Assembly (NCBI GenBank): GCA_010015655.1
Contig: ML976667.1
Coordinates: 871,941-935,940 of the forward strand
Direction of reading: 5' to 3'
Source: Bimuria novae-zelandiae CBS 107.79
Taxonomy: Eukaryota; Ascomycota; Dothideomycetes; Pleosporales; Didymosphaeriaceae
Length of the DNA: 64,000 nt
The stretch's first letter is position 1. Each line of letters starts with the position of its first letter. Both the position numbers and the translations under genes were made by a program. Positions 45,824 to 56,593 of this stretch are shown one piece after another. The notes under the pieces were generated by a model. It did not search any database. It was not told where the DNA came from and saw nothing but the letters and a program-made list of their open reading frames with translations.

Positions 45824-47990
45824 TTAGACCGAAGACTCGCTCTCGGGGTCCCATTCGCCTGCGAACCAGTCTGGCGAGTCCTTCTGATCAGCTTCCTCGT
45901 AATCTTCCTCTTCCTCTTCAGGAGCATCTACCTCTTCCTCTGCGTCCTCTTCGGAAATTTCTTCTTCTTCGGGGTAAACCTCCTCGGGAAGTTGCTCCTC
46001 AGGGTGGTGCTTCGCAGTGCCATTCACCACAGGAAAGGGAGCAGGTGTCGGTGTGGTTGGCTTGACGATGCCTGCATTCTCCCAATACTTCTTCGCCTGC
46101 TGGAGGATGCCATATAGGTTGATAATCTTGGCTTTGGCGGGCCCCGATGGTTGAGATTCCGGAGTGCCTGCGAGAGAAGGGACGTCTGCGACCTCGGGCT
46201 CCGAGGGCAGTTCGGTCTTCTGCTTGAGTTGTTTCATCGCCGGAGTGTCGAGCTGGCGTGGCGCGGGAGTTTCCTTCTCCCCCGCATAATCGGAGGCGTA
46301 TCCATCTTCCACAGAGGCATCCTGCCCACCCCCTATCTGCACGGCGATCCGCCACACCCGGCCCTCGACCTTGGCCCACAGCTCGGGTTCCAACACGCCG
46401 TAGGTATCCTCAACCTGCTTGAGCGCTTTCTCCACCGCGGCCGCCAAATCGACCACGTTGCCCATGGCGCGTTCGCTCGCTACCGCCTCAACCACGATAT
46501 CCACACCCGCGAGCTCCATCTCCGCCGGATCAGGGTACGGAACCTCTTCACCTCCAGTCCCGTCTCCGCTCCCGCTCGCTTCAGCCCCAGCCTTAAGTGC
46601 AGATGCAGCCTCATCCTCATCCTTGGACCCACTCTCCCTCGCCGTTTCCAACGCCTCACTCTTACTCTTGAGCGCGATCACCTCCCCATCCAGCTCCTCA
46701 ATCCTCGAAACAAGCTGCATCAGCACCTGCTCTAACACTTGTATCCTGTTCCACGCCTTGGTCAACTCTGCGTCTTTCGTAAGCGCATAGGTTCTCTCCT
46801 GCACAGCCAGCTTCTGAATGATGTTGTTGAACCGCTCATACTGCGCTGTAAGGAACTCGATGTCGTCCCCCCGCCCGCGGTCGTCGTGGGAGCGCAAGGC
46901 TGTGACTTCCGCGTCGATGCGCTGGACATATGCGGTCAGCGTGGCTAAGTTGAAGTTCCCGGTGCTGTTTTTTATCTCGCTGAGGGTTTTGTTGGTGGGA
47001 AGCGTAGAGGACGCTTCGGAATCGGATACAGCGGTGCTGTTGCGCACTGTGGGACGGTTAGGGGCGAGAGAGGCGCCTATGGATTTGGCCGTGGCAAGTG
47101 GAAGGGAGGAAGACGGGCGTGAGAGAGTGGACGACGACGACGACGAGATGGCTGCCGAAGTCGTGTTTGTCCAGGGTAGCTTGCCAATGACGGATGGAGG
47201 AACATTGGTGTTTGCGGCGGGCTGCTTCGTGGTGCTAATCTCATTCAACGTGATGGTCGTGGACTTGTGCGTGTTCGTGAGGCCGGGTGGCGTATATGTC
47301 CCCGAAGTAGTGAGATTTGAAGTTGTTGAAGTAGTGGAGTTTTTGCCAAGTGTGCTGAATATGGAAGAGCTGGGTATAGGTAGTTCAGAGGGTTTGGAAC
47401 TCTTGCTAACCTCGCCGGGGTTAGAAGAGTTCGTAGGGGGAAGTTTGGTCGCGACAGTCATCTTCAGTGACTCTTTAGAGGCAGAAACTGGCTGTGATGA
47501 AGTTGTTGATTGAGTCGTATTGAGCGCTATAGTCTGCTTGACTGAAATTAATGCAGTGGAAGAGTTGAGTTTGATGGTAATAGTAATGTTGAGTTGCTCC
47601 GGCCACCATGTCGGATTCGTGGGCTTGCTGGAAGTCGAAGCGGCACTGTTTGTGAACGTCGAATTCGCTGACTGCTTCTTGGAAGAAGATTCGATGCTCA
47701 CAGAGCTGTTTGTTTTTGAACTCGGTTGGACAGAAGATTTGGGGGCCGTAGCGACGGGCGATGTGACAGGAGAACTACTGACAGAAGGAGGGACGCTCGT
47801 CTGCGACGGTGTTACTGATCCTCAAGGTCAGCAATCGCTCGTGAACCAGATGGCAACGTTACAGCAGCCCTGTTACACATGGAATGATACAAAATCTCAC
47901 GATCTGACACTTACGGTTTGACTTCTGTGGAAACGGGGAGCTGGCGGCTGCGCCTGCAAAGGCGAGGATGTCTACGGTGGAGAGCCTCAT
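45824..47990 (-). CDS. Predicted secreted Ser/Thr-rich protein with coiled coil and acidic tail, unknown function
   Basis: Two exons: 47990-47915 encodes MRLSTVDILAFAGAAASSPF, a signal-peptide-like start, and 47814-45824 the rest. The intron is 100 nt (GTAAGT...ATCAG; an acceptor 6 nt earlier is equally in frame). Length is 688 residues. Residues about 25-310 are Ser/Thr/Pro-rich with many N-x-S/T sequons (NSTF, NITI, NSST, NTTQ, NKT), as in glycosylated cell-wall proteins. About 318-420 is heptad-like (AYVQRIDAEVTALRSHDD, QVLEQVLMQLVSRIEELDGE) and probably a coiled coil. A moderately ordered segment at about 440-520 contains ELWAKVEGRVWRIAVQIGGG. The last 60 residues are dominated by Glu and Asp. 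No membrane anchor or GPI signal is visible at the C terminus. Family not recognised. Antisense open frames reflect the biased composition. Confidence 0.72.
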
Positions 47991-48649
47991 ATTGAGCTGC
48001 ACAATTAGGGCCACTAGAGAAAGGAGAGCTCACAGGGTGATGGTGCGCTTTTGATGTGGGTGATGGGACACTATTACGTGCACCGTTGATGTTACGTTAC
48101 CTGGGACGGACTTCCAGGGTGGACAGAACCCCTGCCTGTTGAACATGCGATGAAGACTGCCTAAACATTGAAGAGCCGGCCATCGTTCTTTGCGGTACAA
48201 AGTATAGCGAACTCGGGAGTGTCCTATTGATCTGCTAGCACGTCAATGGTCGTAAACGTGGTGGCGGGACACGTACCGTAGAAAGACGGACACTATGGAG
48301 ATAGCCTACCACGTCAACTTGACAATAATCATAATTGTTGAGTCACTTTGGCACTTGACAGCTGTCAAGGAGACTTGCCCTAGTGTTTGTGCTGCAACGG
48401 TAGACCACTGCAATTATCCATCCTGAGTGAGTATGAGCCAACGAATAGGAGCATACACCTGTACACATAGCGTGAGGCTGTGAAGAACGATTAGCACGCT
48501 GTATACGTGCCGTGGTTTCGGAGCTGAATGCAAGTACGCAGTGACCGTATGAGAGCTGGCAGAGAGTATAATAGCGCAAGATTTCTTGCACTTATTGTTA
48601 GAAATTAAAAAACCTTTACTCTATTTCAAAGCACATACTCAAACAAATC
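47991..48649. promoter_or_regulatory. Divergent intergenic region
   Basis: 659 bp between the start codons of the secreted-protein gene and the 183-residue gene. No frame of interest and no recognised motif beyond an AT-rich stretch just before 48650. Confidence 0.4.
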
Positions 48650-49201
48650 ATGGACTTCCGAAATAACAGACGCTCCGGGTTATACCGGCTACATCCAGAG
48701 ATCCAGGCCGTGGGATTGCGAATGTGGGAGGAGGGTTTCGACCCAGAGACAGACTATCCCAACGGCCTCATCAACTACATCCTCGACCTACTCGAGTATG
48801 TGCCTCCGTCGGAAATCCCGAGAGTTCAGTGGTGGATTAGTGAGATTCGTCGGTCGACATTCGATGCTATGCCCACAGCCGCTAGTGGAACGCGCTTTGG
48901 TACGGGTGACAGCGGCCCCTATCCACGGGAACCACCGCCCAGTCTCTTCGCGGACAGCTCAGGAGACGAAGCGCCCAGGCCACCTCCAGCAAATCCTCAG
49001 GGGTCCCGCAGCCTTCGTGAGCCTGGCGTAGGGTCGTCCGCCTTTAGCGACTCGGAAGGCGAACACGAAGAAGCATACCTAGGGGCCAGACGAGCATCTC
49101 AAAAGCTCTGTGAGCCTGGGGTCGGCTCTTCTGCATTCAGCGACTCGGAGGATGAGTCTGACGGCCCGATAATGCTGGGTCGATGGTTGAGAGAGTATTA
49201 G
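48650..49201 (+). CDS. Unknown 183-residue protein with an internal duplicated acidic motif
   Basis: Single exon from ATG 48650 to TAG. Residues 1-72 look folded (LYRLHPEIQAVGLRMWEEGF, then GLINYILDLLEYVPPSEIPR and VQWWISEIRRSTFD). The remainder is Pro/Ser/Asp-rich. A 16-residue motif is duplicated 31 residues apart: REPGVGSSAFSDSEGE at 123-138 and CEPGVGSSAFSDSEDE at 154-169. The SDSE(G/D)E cores are good casein-kinase-2 style acidic sites. No signal peptide or membrane segment. I do not recognise a family. Support is the length, Met context after an AT-rich leader, and non-random composition. Confidence 0.55.
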   Translation: MDFRNNRRSGLYRLHPEIQAVGLRMWEEGFDPETDYPNGLINYILDLLEYVPPSEIPRVQWWISEIRRSTFDAMPTAASGTRFGTGDSGPYPREPPPSLFADSSGDEAPRPPPANPQGSRSLREPGVGSSAFSDSEGEHEEAYLGARRASQKLCEPGVGSSAFSDSEDESDGPIMLGRWLREY

Positions 49202-50028
49202 CGCACGCCTGGTGCTAAGTGTGGCTACCAACTGCTATTCTTCATAGCCTTGTAGCCAATTCAGATTCGATCACATGCTCGTCTACTCGTTTGATGCAAG
49301 ATTGTGACGTGCAAAAGGGAGGACAGCTGAGCATTCATAAAGATTTGTGGCGTTCGTTGAGCTAGAGTGTGGGAAACGTAGGGACCTGGATTCTGGTACG
49401 GTGGGAAGGAGGTACCATGAGATGCTTCGCCCACAGAAGTGGAGCCAGGCGCTGCAAGTGAGACACATAATGGTTGTAAGATAACAATGATGGAGCACGA
49501 ATTGCGCGGGGTCGATGTAAGAGGGAAGAGCAGTGCAGGCGATGGAAGTGCAGGGTGCGTCATTCATCGCTTGCTCTTGCCTTACACTGCAGAGAGAGAA
49601 GGCGCTGATAACCGTCACAAGATCGGAGGAAGCTGCCAGTCGCCGGTGTCTCCCTGCCGCAGCTTCCACGCTCGCCATAACTACAACCACAGCATCCATC
49701 AGACCTTTCACAGAAGAGTGGCAACGCGTCGAAATGATGTAAACGCGGACGTCAGCGATAATACTTGCTTTTCCACCCTCATTCTGAATTGTCAATGAAA
49801 ACGATGGGTGAGCTATCCTCTCAATCTCTCCCTTGTGACTATATACATGGAAGCCCACACCTCTACGATCCATGATGCCCAGCCACATAGAGGTTGTATA
49901 AAGGGGCGTCTACCGCTCCTCTTCGACCACATCAGAATGACCTCTCGAACAACAAATTCCCACGCGGGTCAACAAAGGCAGCATCTTTTCCACCAACGGT
50001 GCACATCTCAAACAATAAAAACCATGGA
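49202..50028. other. Intergenic, no gene supported
   Basis: 830 bp with overlapping frames on both strands (up to 201 codons at 49283-49888 minus) and no domain. Its right part includes the leader of the next gene, with a short upstream ATG at 50024. Confidence 0.4.
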
Positions 50029-50610
50029 ATGACTCCATGGGATCCAATTCTTCTAGAATTGATGCTCGGTGTGGGTCGTGGCGCTGGCCACGACCCTCGT
50101 GGGCCTCCTCGACCACCGCACTCTAGGAATGAAATGGGCGAAATACATCTAGGGAGGATGCCCCCTGGTATGGGCGGTCGTGAGGATCGTCGTGGGCCTG
50201 GAGCGCAGGGTGGCCGACGCGGTCGTCCTCCAATGATGGGCGGTCCTGAAGTTGGATTTGATATGGGTAGAATGCCTCCAGGAAGGACGCCTTCCGGGAT
50301 GGGAGGACCCGGTCGGCGACATGGGGCTGGTGGACCAGGAGGGCCAAGTCCGCCGAGTGGTATGCCCGGGTCGAGGGACAATTCAAGAATATTTGGGGGA
50401 GCTCCAGATAGGATGCCTCCCGGCATGGGAAGACACGGAAGCGGACACAGTGGTGGTCCCGGGGGCCGTGGACGACATGGAGGGCATGGCGGGCGAGGCG
50501 GGCGCGGTGGTCGTCCGCCTCGAGGTCCCCCAATGGGTCTACCCCCTGGTATTGGCGGTCGCGATAGGCGTGGCGATAGCCTGAGGAGTCGACGGCCCCC
50601 TGGCTTCTGA
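50029..50610 (+). CDS. Possible Gly/Pro/Arg-rich low-complexity protein
   Basis: 193 codons from the ATG at 50029. The product is built of loosely repeated units with MPPGMG or MPPG cores (at least five), embedded in Gly-Arg-rich sequence and ending in RGG-like runs (GRGRHGGHGGRGGRGGRPP). Such GAR/RGG segments occur in RNA-binding and nucleolar proteins, but no folded domain is present. The complementary strand is also open as a Pro/Gly-rich frame (49932-50426), so the frame could be a by-product of the GC-rich repeat. Strand choice rests on the in-frame ATG and on the stop just after RRPPGF. The frame stays open upstream of 50029 but has no ATG there. Confidence 0.4.
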   Translation: MTPWDPILLELMLGVGRGAGHDPRGPPRPPHSRNEMGEIHLGRMPPGMGGREDRRGPGAQGGRRGRPPMMGGPEVGFDMGRMPPGRTPSGMGGPGRRHGAGGPGGPSPPSGMPGSRDNSRIFGGAPDRMPPGMGRHGSGHSGGPGGRGRHGGHGGRGGRGGRPPRGPPMGLPPGIGGRDRRGDSLRSRRPPGF

Positions 50611-50816
50611 ATTTTGACATGAAAAAGGAAGCATGCCGAAGGACCGGTCGAAAAGAGTTATGGGAGATCAAAGAGTTAGCTTGGTTATGGAAGCGTGGGT
50701 TACTCAACCTAAATTAACACATGAGTGGTTATTCATGGTCCTCATACTTTACATGAAAGGTTGATGCGAATCCATTCTCTTTATAATAAGCTTTTATCCC
50801 TTGCCCACATGCGCCA

Positions 50817-52662
50817 TTATATCTTCTCGCCCTCCAGAATCGGTTTCGCCTCGTCACTCTTCCACCAGCTCACACCTTCCTTGCCAGGGAACGAGAACCT
50901 GTCCATGCTCTCGGGCTTCATTTCGACACTGTATCCCGGGTCCATGGGCGTAACATAATACCCGTTCTTGATCTCTGAAGGGTGGTAGAAGTGCTCGTGC
51001 AGATGGTCGACGTATTCGAGAACGGACTTCTTCGCCGAGACGCAGACGTAGTCGATGGTTGAGAGATGCTGGGTGTACTCGGGAAGCCCAACACCGCCGC
51101 TGTGAGGAACGATGGGAACGTTGAACTGCATGCGGTCAGGGTGGTGTTGGTGAGGATTGGAGAGAAGGAAAACGTACCTTGGCAGCCATGAGCAGCACGG
51201 CGATGACCTCGTTGACTCCACCGAGACGGCACGCATCGATCTGGCACACGTCGATGGCACCGGCTTGCAGGAACTGCTTGAACATGACGCGGTTCTGGCA
51301 CATCTCTCCCGTGGCAACACCGATGCCGTACGGCTTCAGCGCCTCCCTAACGGCCTTGTGACCGAGCACTGTACCCCGTTAGCATCTCCACTTGTCTCCT
51401 CTCGCATCCAAAAACGCCCCACAAGAGCGAAGAAAACTTACCATCATCCGGGCTCGTCGGCTCCTCGATGAACCACGGCTTAAACTCCGCCAACTGCTTC
51501 ATATACTCAATCGCCTCGGGCACGCTCCACACCTGATTCGCATCCACCATCAACACATTCCCTTTATCAAACCCGATAATCTCCCTCGCAATGCCCAACC
51601 GTGTCCGGTCCTCCGCCACATCACTCCCGACCTTGAGTTTGAAATGGCGGTACCCCTTGTCCAGCGTCTCCTTCAGGAGCCCCCTCATCTTATCCTGTCC
51701 GTAGCCCAGCCACCCCGCGCTCGTCGTGTACGCGGGCACGGCCTTGCTCTCGAGCGCTTCTTGGATGCGGTCTGCCTTTCCGGCTTCGGCTTTGGTGAGA
51801 ATCTCGAGGGCTTCCTCGGGGGTCAACGCGTCGGTGATGTAGCGGAAGTCGATGAGCGAGACGATTTGCGAGGGCGTCATGTCGGCGACGATGCGCCAGA
51901 CTGGCTTGCCGAGCGTCTTGGCCCACAGGTCCCAGATGGCGTTTACGACGGCGCCGAGGGCGAGGTGGATGACGCCTTTTTCGGGGCCGATCCAGCGGAG
52001 TTGGGAGTCGTTGACCTTTTCCACGTGTTAGATTGTGGGTTTTAGGGGTGCAAAAGGAGGGAGAGAGAAGGGAGGCTTACGAGATGGCGCCATGTCTTGC
52101 CCCAGTTCTCGACGAGCGAGTCGAGCGTGCGGCCTTTTATGCGGTCGGCGAGGTGCGAGATGGCGGCGCAGACGATTTCGTTGCCGCGGCCTATTGTGAA
52201 GGTCTGCATGGGCCGTTAGAAAGTCCCCTATCGTGTCATCAAACATCTTCTGCCGCATGCTCTTTACCCTCCCATGTCTACGAAAGTGACAAAAGGCGAG
52301 CGGAAACAAAGCTTTTGTACCCTCTCTCTCGTGAACTATGCGAAGCATCGATCGGAGAGAAACCAAGAAACCGTCACAAAAACGACCAGCCTCGCAAAGA
52401 AAGAAGGGGAAGAAACCGCAAATAGTAAATCAAGAAATAAACTCACCATGCCATGGCCCTGGAACTCCGAATCCGTCTTCAAGATGGCATATGCAGCAGA
52501 GTAGTCACCCGCCGCATTCATAGCATCCGAGCCCGTCTTATCGAGGGACGTCTACTCCAATCAGCCTTACCATCCTCCATTCCCAAAAGCAATCCATTAG
52601 GAGGGGATAAAACTCACGGGAAACCGTACATCCCTTGTCTCGACGCCGGTGATGGTAACCAT
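50817..52662 (-). CDS. L-galactonate dehydratase (enolase superfamily), D-galacturonate catabolism
   Basis: In the fungal reductive pectin pathway this enzyme dehydrates L-galactonate to 2-keto-3-deoxy-L-galactonate in the cytosol. Six exons, 52662-52618, 52536-52447, 52203-52081, 52015-51442, 51368-51178 and 51125-50817, encode 443 residues. The introns are 81, 243, 65, 73 and 52 nt. The mandelate-racemase fold is clear: Lys212-x-Lys214 (HFKLKVG), metal ligands in LMVDANQVW (Asp244), [10 protein letters not shown] (Glu270/271) and ATGEMCQN (Glu299), and the catalytic His349 in [20 protein letters not shown] and [12 protein letters not shown] are typical of the L-galactonate/L-fuconate dehydratase branch. 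Exon 1 has only 15 codons ([15 protein letters not shown]), as often in this family. The other pathway genes are not in the window. Confidence 0.92.
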
Positions 52663-53721
52663 GCTGGCAATATCTATGCTCGCGGTAGCAATTGAAGTTC
52701 TGACGATATCCTGTGAAACGAGCAAAGACCACAGGTCAATGCAAACTCAACCGGGAAGATGGGCACAAGAGGGGGTAAAACAATTGAACAATTCACAAAA
52801 CTTTCAAGGTGAAGACTCCTATATACGTGCAAGCAACCCCGCCAAAAGCCCCTCAACGCGCCCGCGCAGCCCGCGGCCCAGCTCGCGCGTCCAGAAGCAG
52901 CAAGCCCCGGAAAAGCCCCGCACCCGTCATCTCATAGGTGGAGGAATACGTTCCGTCGGCACCTGAAGGGCCGGCGTGCGCTAGTGGCGGGCGCCATTGA
53001 GGGCCCGCCTCCACACGTGAGTGCTCCATGTGCCGCGGGGAGTGGGGTGAGTGCGTTCACGGCATGCCTAGATTTCCACGAACCCGGGGGTGCAGAGGGC
53101 TTGATTGCTTGGTTGGAGCCGCAAAGCTTGTTCTGCGCGTGCTCACCGGCCGGGTGTCTTGATCTCAGAGCCCTCGGTGACTCATAGCCTCAGTGGCGCG
53201 TAGGATGAGTGGCTGTAAAGGCCGACTACTGCTGCGGGACGAAGTGTGGGCTAGGACATTGCCCGTCTGAGCAATTCATGCGACATCTGGAAGCTGCATA
53301 TCTACTTACAGTCGAGCTGGGGTTAAAGAAAGACTACATCAAGTCGAACACACATACGTACCACAACAAGCACGAGATTTGGTTCTTCTTCGCCTCGAGC
53401 ATGAGTCTGACAGTCAGTATATTCGCGAGCGAGGAACAGACCTAGTGCCCAAATTGACCGATCCAAGCCTTGCTATTATACACTCTGGTGGATAGAAAGA
53501 TCCAGAGAAGCTGCACCCAATCAATAACTCCTCGTGAAATCACCCAGACGCCATACTCACTACTCTAGGCCGTCTGTGTAACACAATGTATCTTGAGGTA
53601 ATGTGGATCCCGGGAGACTCTCGATCTCTTTTTGTGCTTTGTTCGTCGGGGTGATGACCTAGGCAGGCGTGAAAACGGGGTCCAGCTCTTCCATGCAACG
53701 CACAGGTGGAGCACTCAGCGC
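52663..53721. promoter_or_regulatory. Intergenic: dehydratase 5' flank and Snu71 3' flank
   Basis: 1.06 kb. The part next to 52663 is the dehydratase promoter. A GC-rich stretch at 52840-53040 follows. Open frames there are short and featureless. No binding site for a galacturonate regulator could be named with confidence. Confidence 0.4.
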
Positions 53722-56295
53722 TTATTTGATACCCCGCTTCTCGGTCTCGCTGTAGTAGATAACCATACGCCAGAGCTTCTTGACAAGGCCTTCGGCTTCG
53801 TCTTCGAGGACCTAAAAATATGTCAGCTCGTGCCCGAACTTCTGTCTCAACTCTATCACACATGTTACTTACCGGGTCAAGACTCTCTACCAGAGACTCC
53901 GCACTTCCATGACTCCTTAGATGATCCACAATAGTTTCTACAATCATGTCCTCCTGAAGACCAAGCAGGTCAAGAACCTTGTTCGCAGCCCACTTCTTGA
54001 TGTCCTCGTCAATATTCTTGTCAGGCAAATGCTCCCATGAAACTGGCCAGTTCCAGAGACCATCTTTGTCGGCTGGAATGTCGCGAGCAAGCTGTTTCTG
54101 CGCGTCTTCGATCTCTTCTTGGGTAAGGTTGGCGCGAACTGCAGCATCAAAGTTGATCGGAACCAGGGTTCGCTTCTTTGTTTCAGCCGGGTCTGTAGTC
54201 TCTTCGTCTTCGAGCAGGTTCTCGACATCGGCGGCAGTCCGACGGGGTGCGGATTTTTGGTCAAGCTTCTTCGCCGCCGCACCAAGTGAGATTTTGAAGC
54301 CCCTCTCTGGCTCACGAGCTGCCTGAGCACGGAGCATCTCCTCTGCCTGCGCATTGAGGAAAGCATCGGCTTGGTCACGCGCGTCGGCCTTCTGTTTCTG
54401 CCTGGAGGCCATCTCACGCTCTTCTTCTTCTCTGTCGATGGCGTCTCCCCTCTCTTCGCGTGCAAGGAAGCGTTGTCGTTCTCGGATGTACGCCCCGTGG
54501 TCACGGTAGTACAAGTGGCCCCTGCGTGCCTCCTCTTCATCGTCGTCGAAGTTTTTGAGATATTCCGCAACTCGTTGGCGAGCCTTTTGCTCTTCCTCCT
54601 CCTTATTTTTGCTAGCGTTGTATATCCGCTCAAGTGAGGAGACCGCTCGGCCTTCCTGCTTAAGCCAGCGATTGAGTTCCCGCTCGTAGGCCGCATCGAG
54701 CTCTGCGTTGAGTTTTTTCTTGCGTCGTTCTTCTATTTCGGAGTCGCTTGCGGAATCAACGTCGTCTTCGCGTTTTAGGATGCCACCATTGATCAACGCT
54801 TCGCCGTTGACGAACTTCATGTTGCCCTGGTAGTCGCGGGGAAACTGTGAGCCCTTTGGTCCACTGGGTGCACCCTGAACACCTCTATCAGCACGTGGAC
54901 CAACAGGGACCCCATTGGCGCCGCCACCCAGAGAGTCGCGTCCACCACGGCCCTCGTTCGCAACCTCCTCTTCTTTGCGTAGCCGCTCCAGGTCCCGCTG
55001 ATTCGAACGGTCGCGGAAGGCAGCAATTTCGGCAGCCACAGTCTCGCGCATTTCAGCTGGGATATCGGAAAGATCATCTTCACCACTGGCAGTGATGTCG
55101 ATCTGAACAATGTCGGGGTTGTCATCGTTGCCGTTAGCGTCCATCATTGCGGTGTCTCCTGCAAGATCAGCCTGGGGAACGTCCGGTGGATTGAATAGCG
55201 ACGCGAGCACCTGATTCAAGCTTTCTTTGGCCGAGTCCAGACGAAATTGCGTACGCTCCTCATCATCGCTTTTCGTCCAATCTTGAGCATATTTGACCGA
55301 GGCATCGTCAATCACAATCTGTAATTTCGTCGTCTCTACCTCATCGCGTTCCTTTTTCTCGCCCGGCGTTTGTCGCTTAGTTGGAACCTGTACATCCTCG
55401 AATAGCTCCATGGCAACGCGCAAGCTCTGTGCGTCTCCGTATTCAGCAAAACCGAATGTTTGCGGCTTATCGTTCGCGTCTTTGGCACGTATGAACCTTG
55501 TGAAGCTGCCGGCCGTTTCTAGGATTCTTTCGACGTTGACATCGCCAAGAGAGGCAGGAATATTGCCCACAAAGATAGTCCGCGCAATCTCTTCACGTGT
55601 GGGAGGGTGCACAGGCGCTGCATTGTCGCGCCTAGAGTCTCGGTCGTCCATTCCCAACCCTCGCCGGGCAGTAGGAGTTCCGCCATCCCGCCGGCCAGCG
55701 AGGCCGTCTAGATTGCCACCACGCTGGGAGCTAGAGGTTCCTAGGCGAATAACAGGCGCACTGAAATTGATGTTCGGCATGCCAGCGGGCGGCTGGAAGT
55801 TTGCGGGGAGCGGTCGTGGTCCGCCGAGTTGGGGTGGGCCGTTGAATTGAACGCCAGGCGGTGCAACGCCGGGAGGCGCTGCGGCAGTACCAGGGGGACC
55901 TGTACAGCAGTGTCAGCACATGCTTACTGAGAATGCAGTCGCAACGGGTGAGGAGTTGATCCGGGCATCTCCTTGCAGATGCACATCTTTGCGTGTTGCC
56001 CCAGGACGTATGATGCACAACCTCAACAGAACCGAAATGCGCTCCAGTTTAGGCGTCGTTCCATCTTCATTTGGCATATACATTTTACGTCCTGGATAAC
56101 TCGTCAAGGCGAACGCAAATATCGCTCTTCCCATTGTTGATCGCGTGTGAACAGCTTTAAAACTCACCCATACCCGGAGGGCCAGCCATGCCTTGAGGCG
56201 GTCCATAGCCGGGAGGACGATTGTAACCTGCGCTTACAGTTAGCTGTGATCAAGGCGCGAAAGGCGAGCGGCTTACCACCGTAGTTATTATACAT
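53722..56295 (-). CDS. SNU71: U1 snRNP-associated splicing factor, Snu71/RBM25-like (RRM and PWI)
   Basis: Nuclear pre-mRNA splicing protein. Four exons, 56295-56277, 56227-56168, 55899-53873 and 53811-53722, encode 731 residues; introns are 49, 268 and 61 nt. Exons 1-2 and the start of exon 3 encode a Pro/Gly-rich N terminus (MYNNYGGYNRPPGYGPPQGM). An RRM covers about 132-210, with RNP2 IFVGNI and RNP1-like TFGFAEYG. The middle is a long Glu/Arg/Lys-rich helical region (about 300-560), and the C-terminal 110 residues form the PWI fold (WNWPVSWEHL, KWAANKVLDLLGLQEDMIVE, VLEDEAEGLVKKLWRMVIYY). This order is that of RBM25/Snu71. The last exon join restores the PWI end and places the stop at 53722. 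The 268-nt intron 2 is much longer than its neighbours. Confidence 0.88.
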
Positions 56296-56593
56296 GTTGA
56301 TTCGGCGCGCGCGCAGTCCTTCGATCAAGTATGTAATTAACTACACGAAGGAGAGTATCAGTGAGTGTGGACGGTAACGCGCGGCGGGTGTGAAGGCATG
56401 GAGGCAGTCGCAAATCTGTAAACGGCAAGCTCCTACCGCGCGAGCGCCGTGCCAAGCCCGAGGAACTGCCGGCGATTTCGTGAAGCGCGACGAAACGGGC
56501 CATCACCATTGTCCTCCCTTACTTCGCCGTTTTCCGGTGAACTATGCATTCTTTTCCGTCCAGGAGCCTGTAAAATAAAAGAGATCACTCGCA
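56296..56593. promoter_or_regulatory. Shared divergent promoter of SNU71 and MRP21
   Basis: 298 bp between the two start codons; both transcripts must initiate here. GC-rich next to SNU71 and AT-richer near 56570. No box is assigned. Confidence 0.5.

Noticed and set aside
46818..47513. 231-codon plus-strand frame antisense to the secreted protein gene
   Set aside because: Val/Glu-rich mirror of a Ser/Thr-rich coding region. The signal peptide exon and splice fit support the minus strand.
49283..49888. 201-codon minus-strand open frame
   Set aside because: No domain and irregular Cys-rich composition, with frames of similar length on the other strand.
53944..54696. 250-codon minus-strand frame inside SNU71
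   Set aside because: It is a shifted frame of the Glu/Arg-rich helical region of the real gene.
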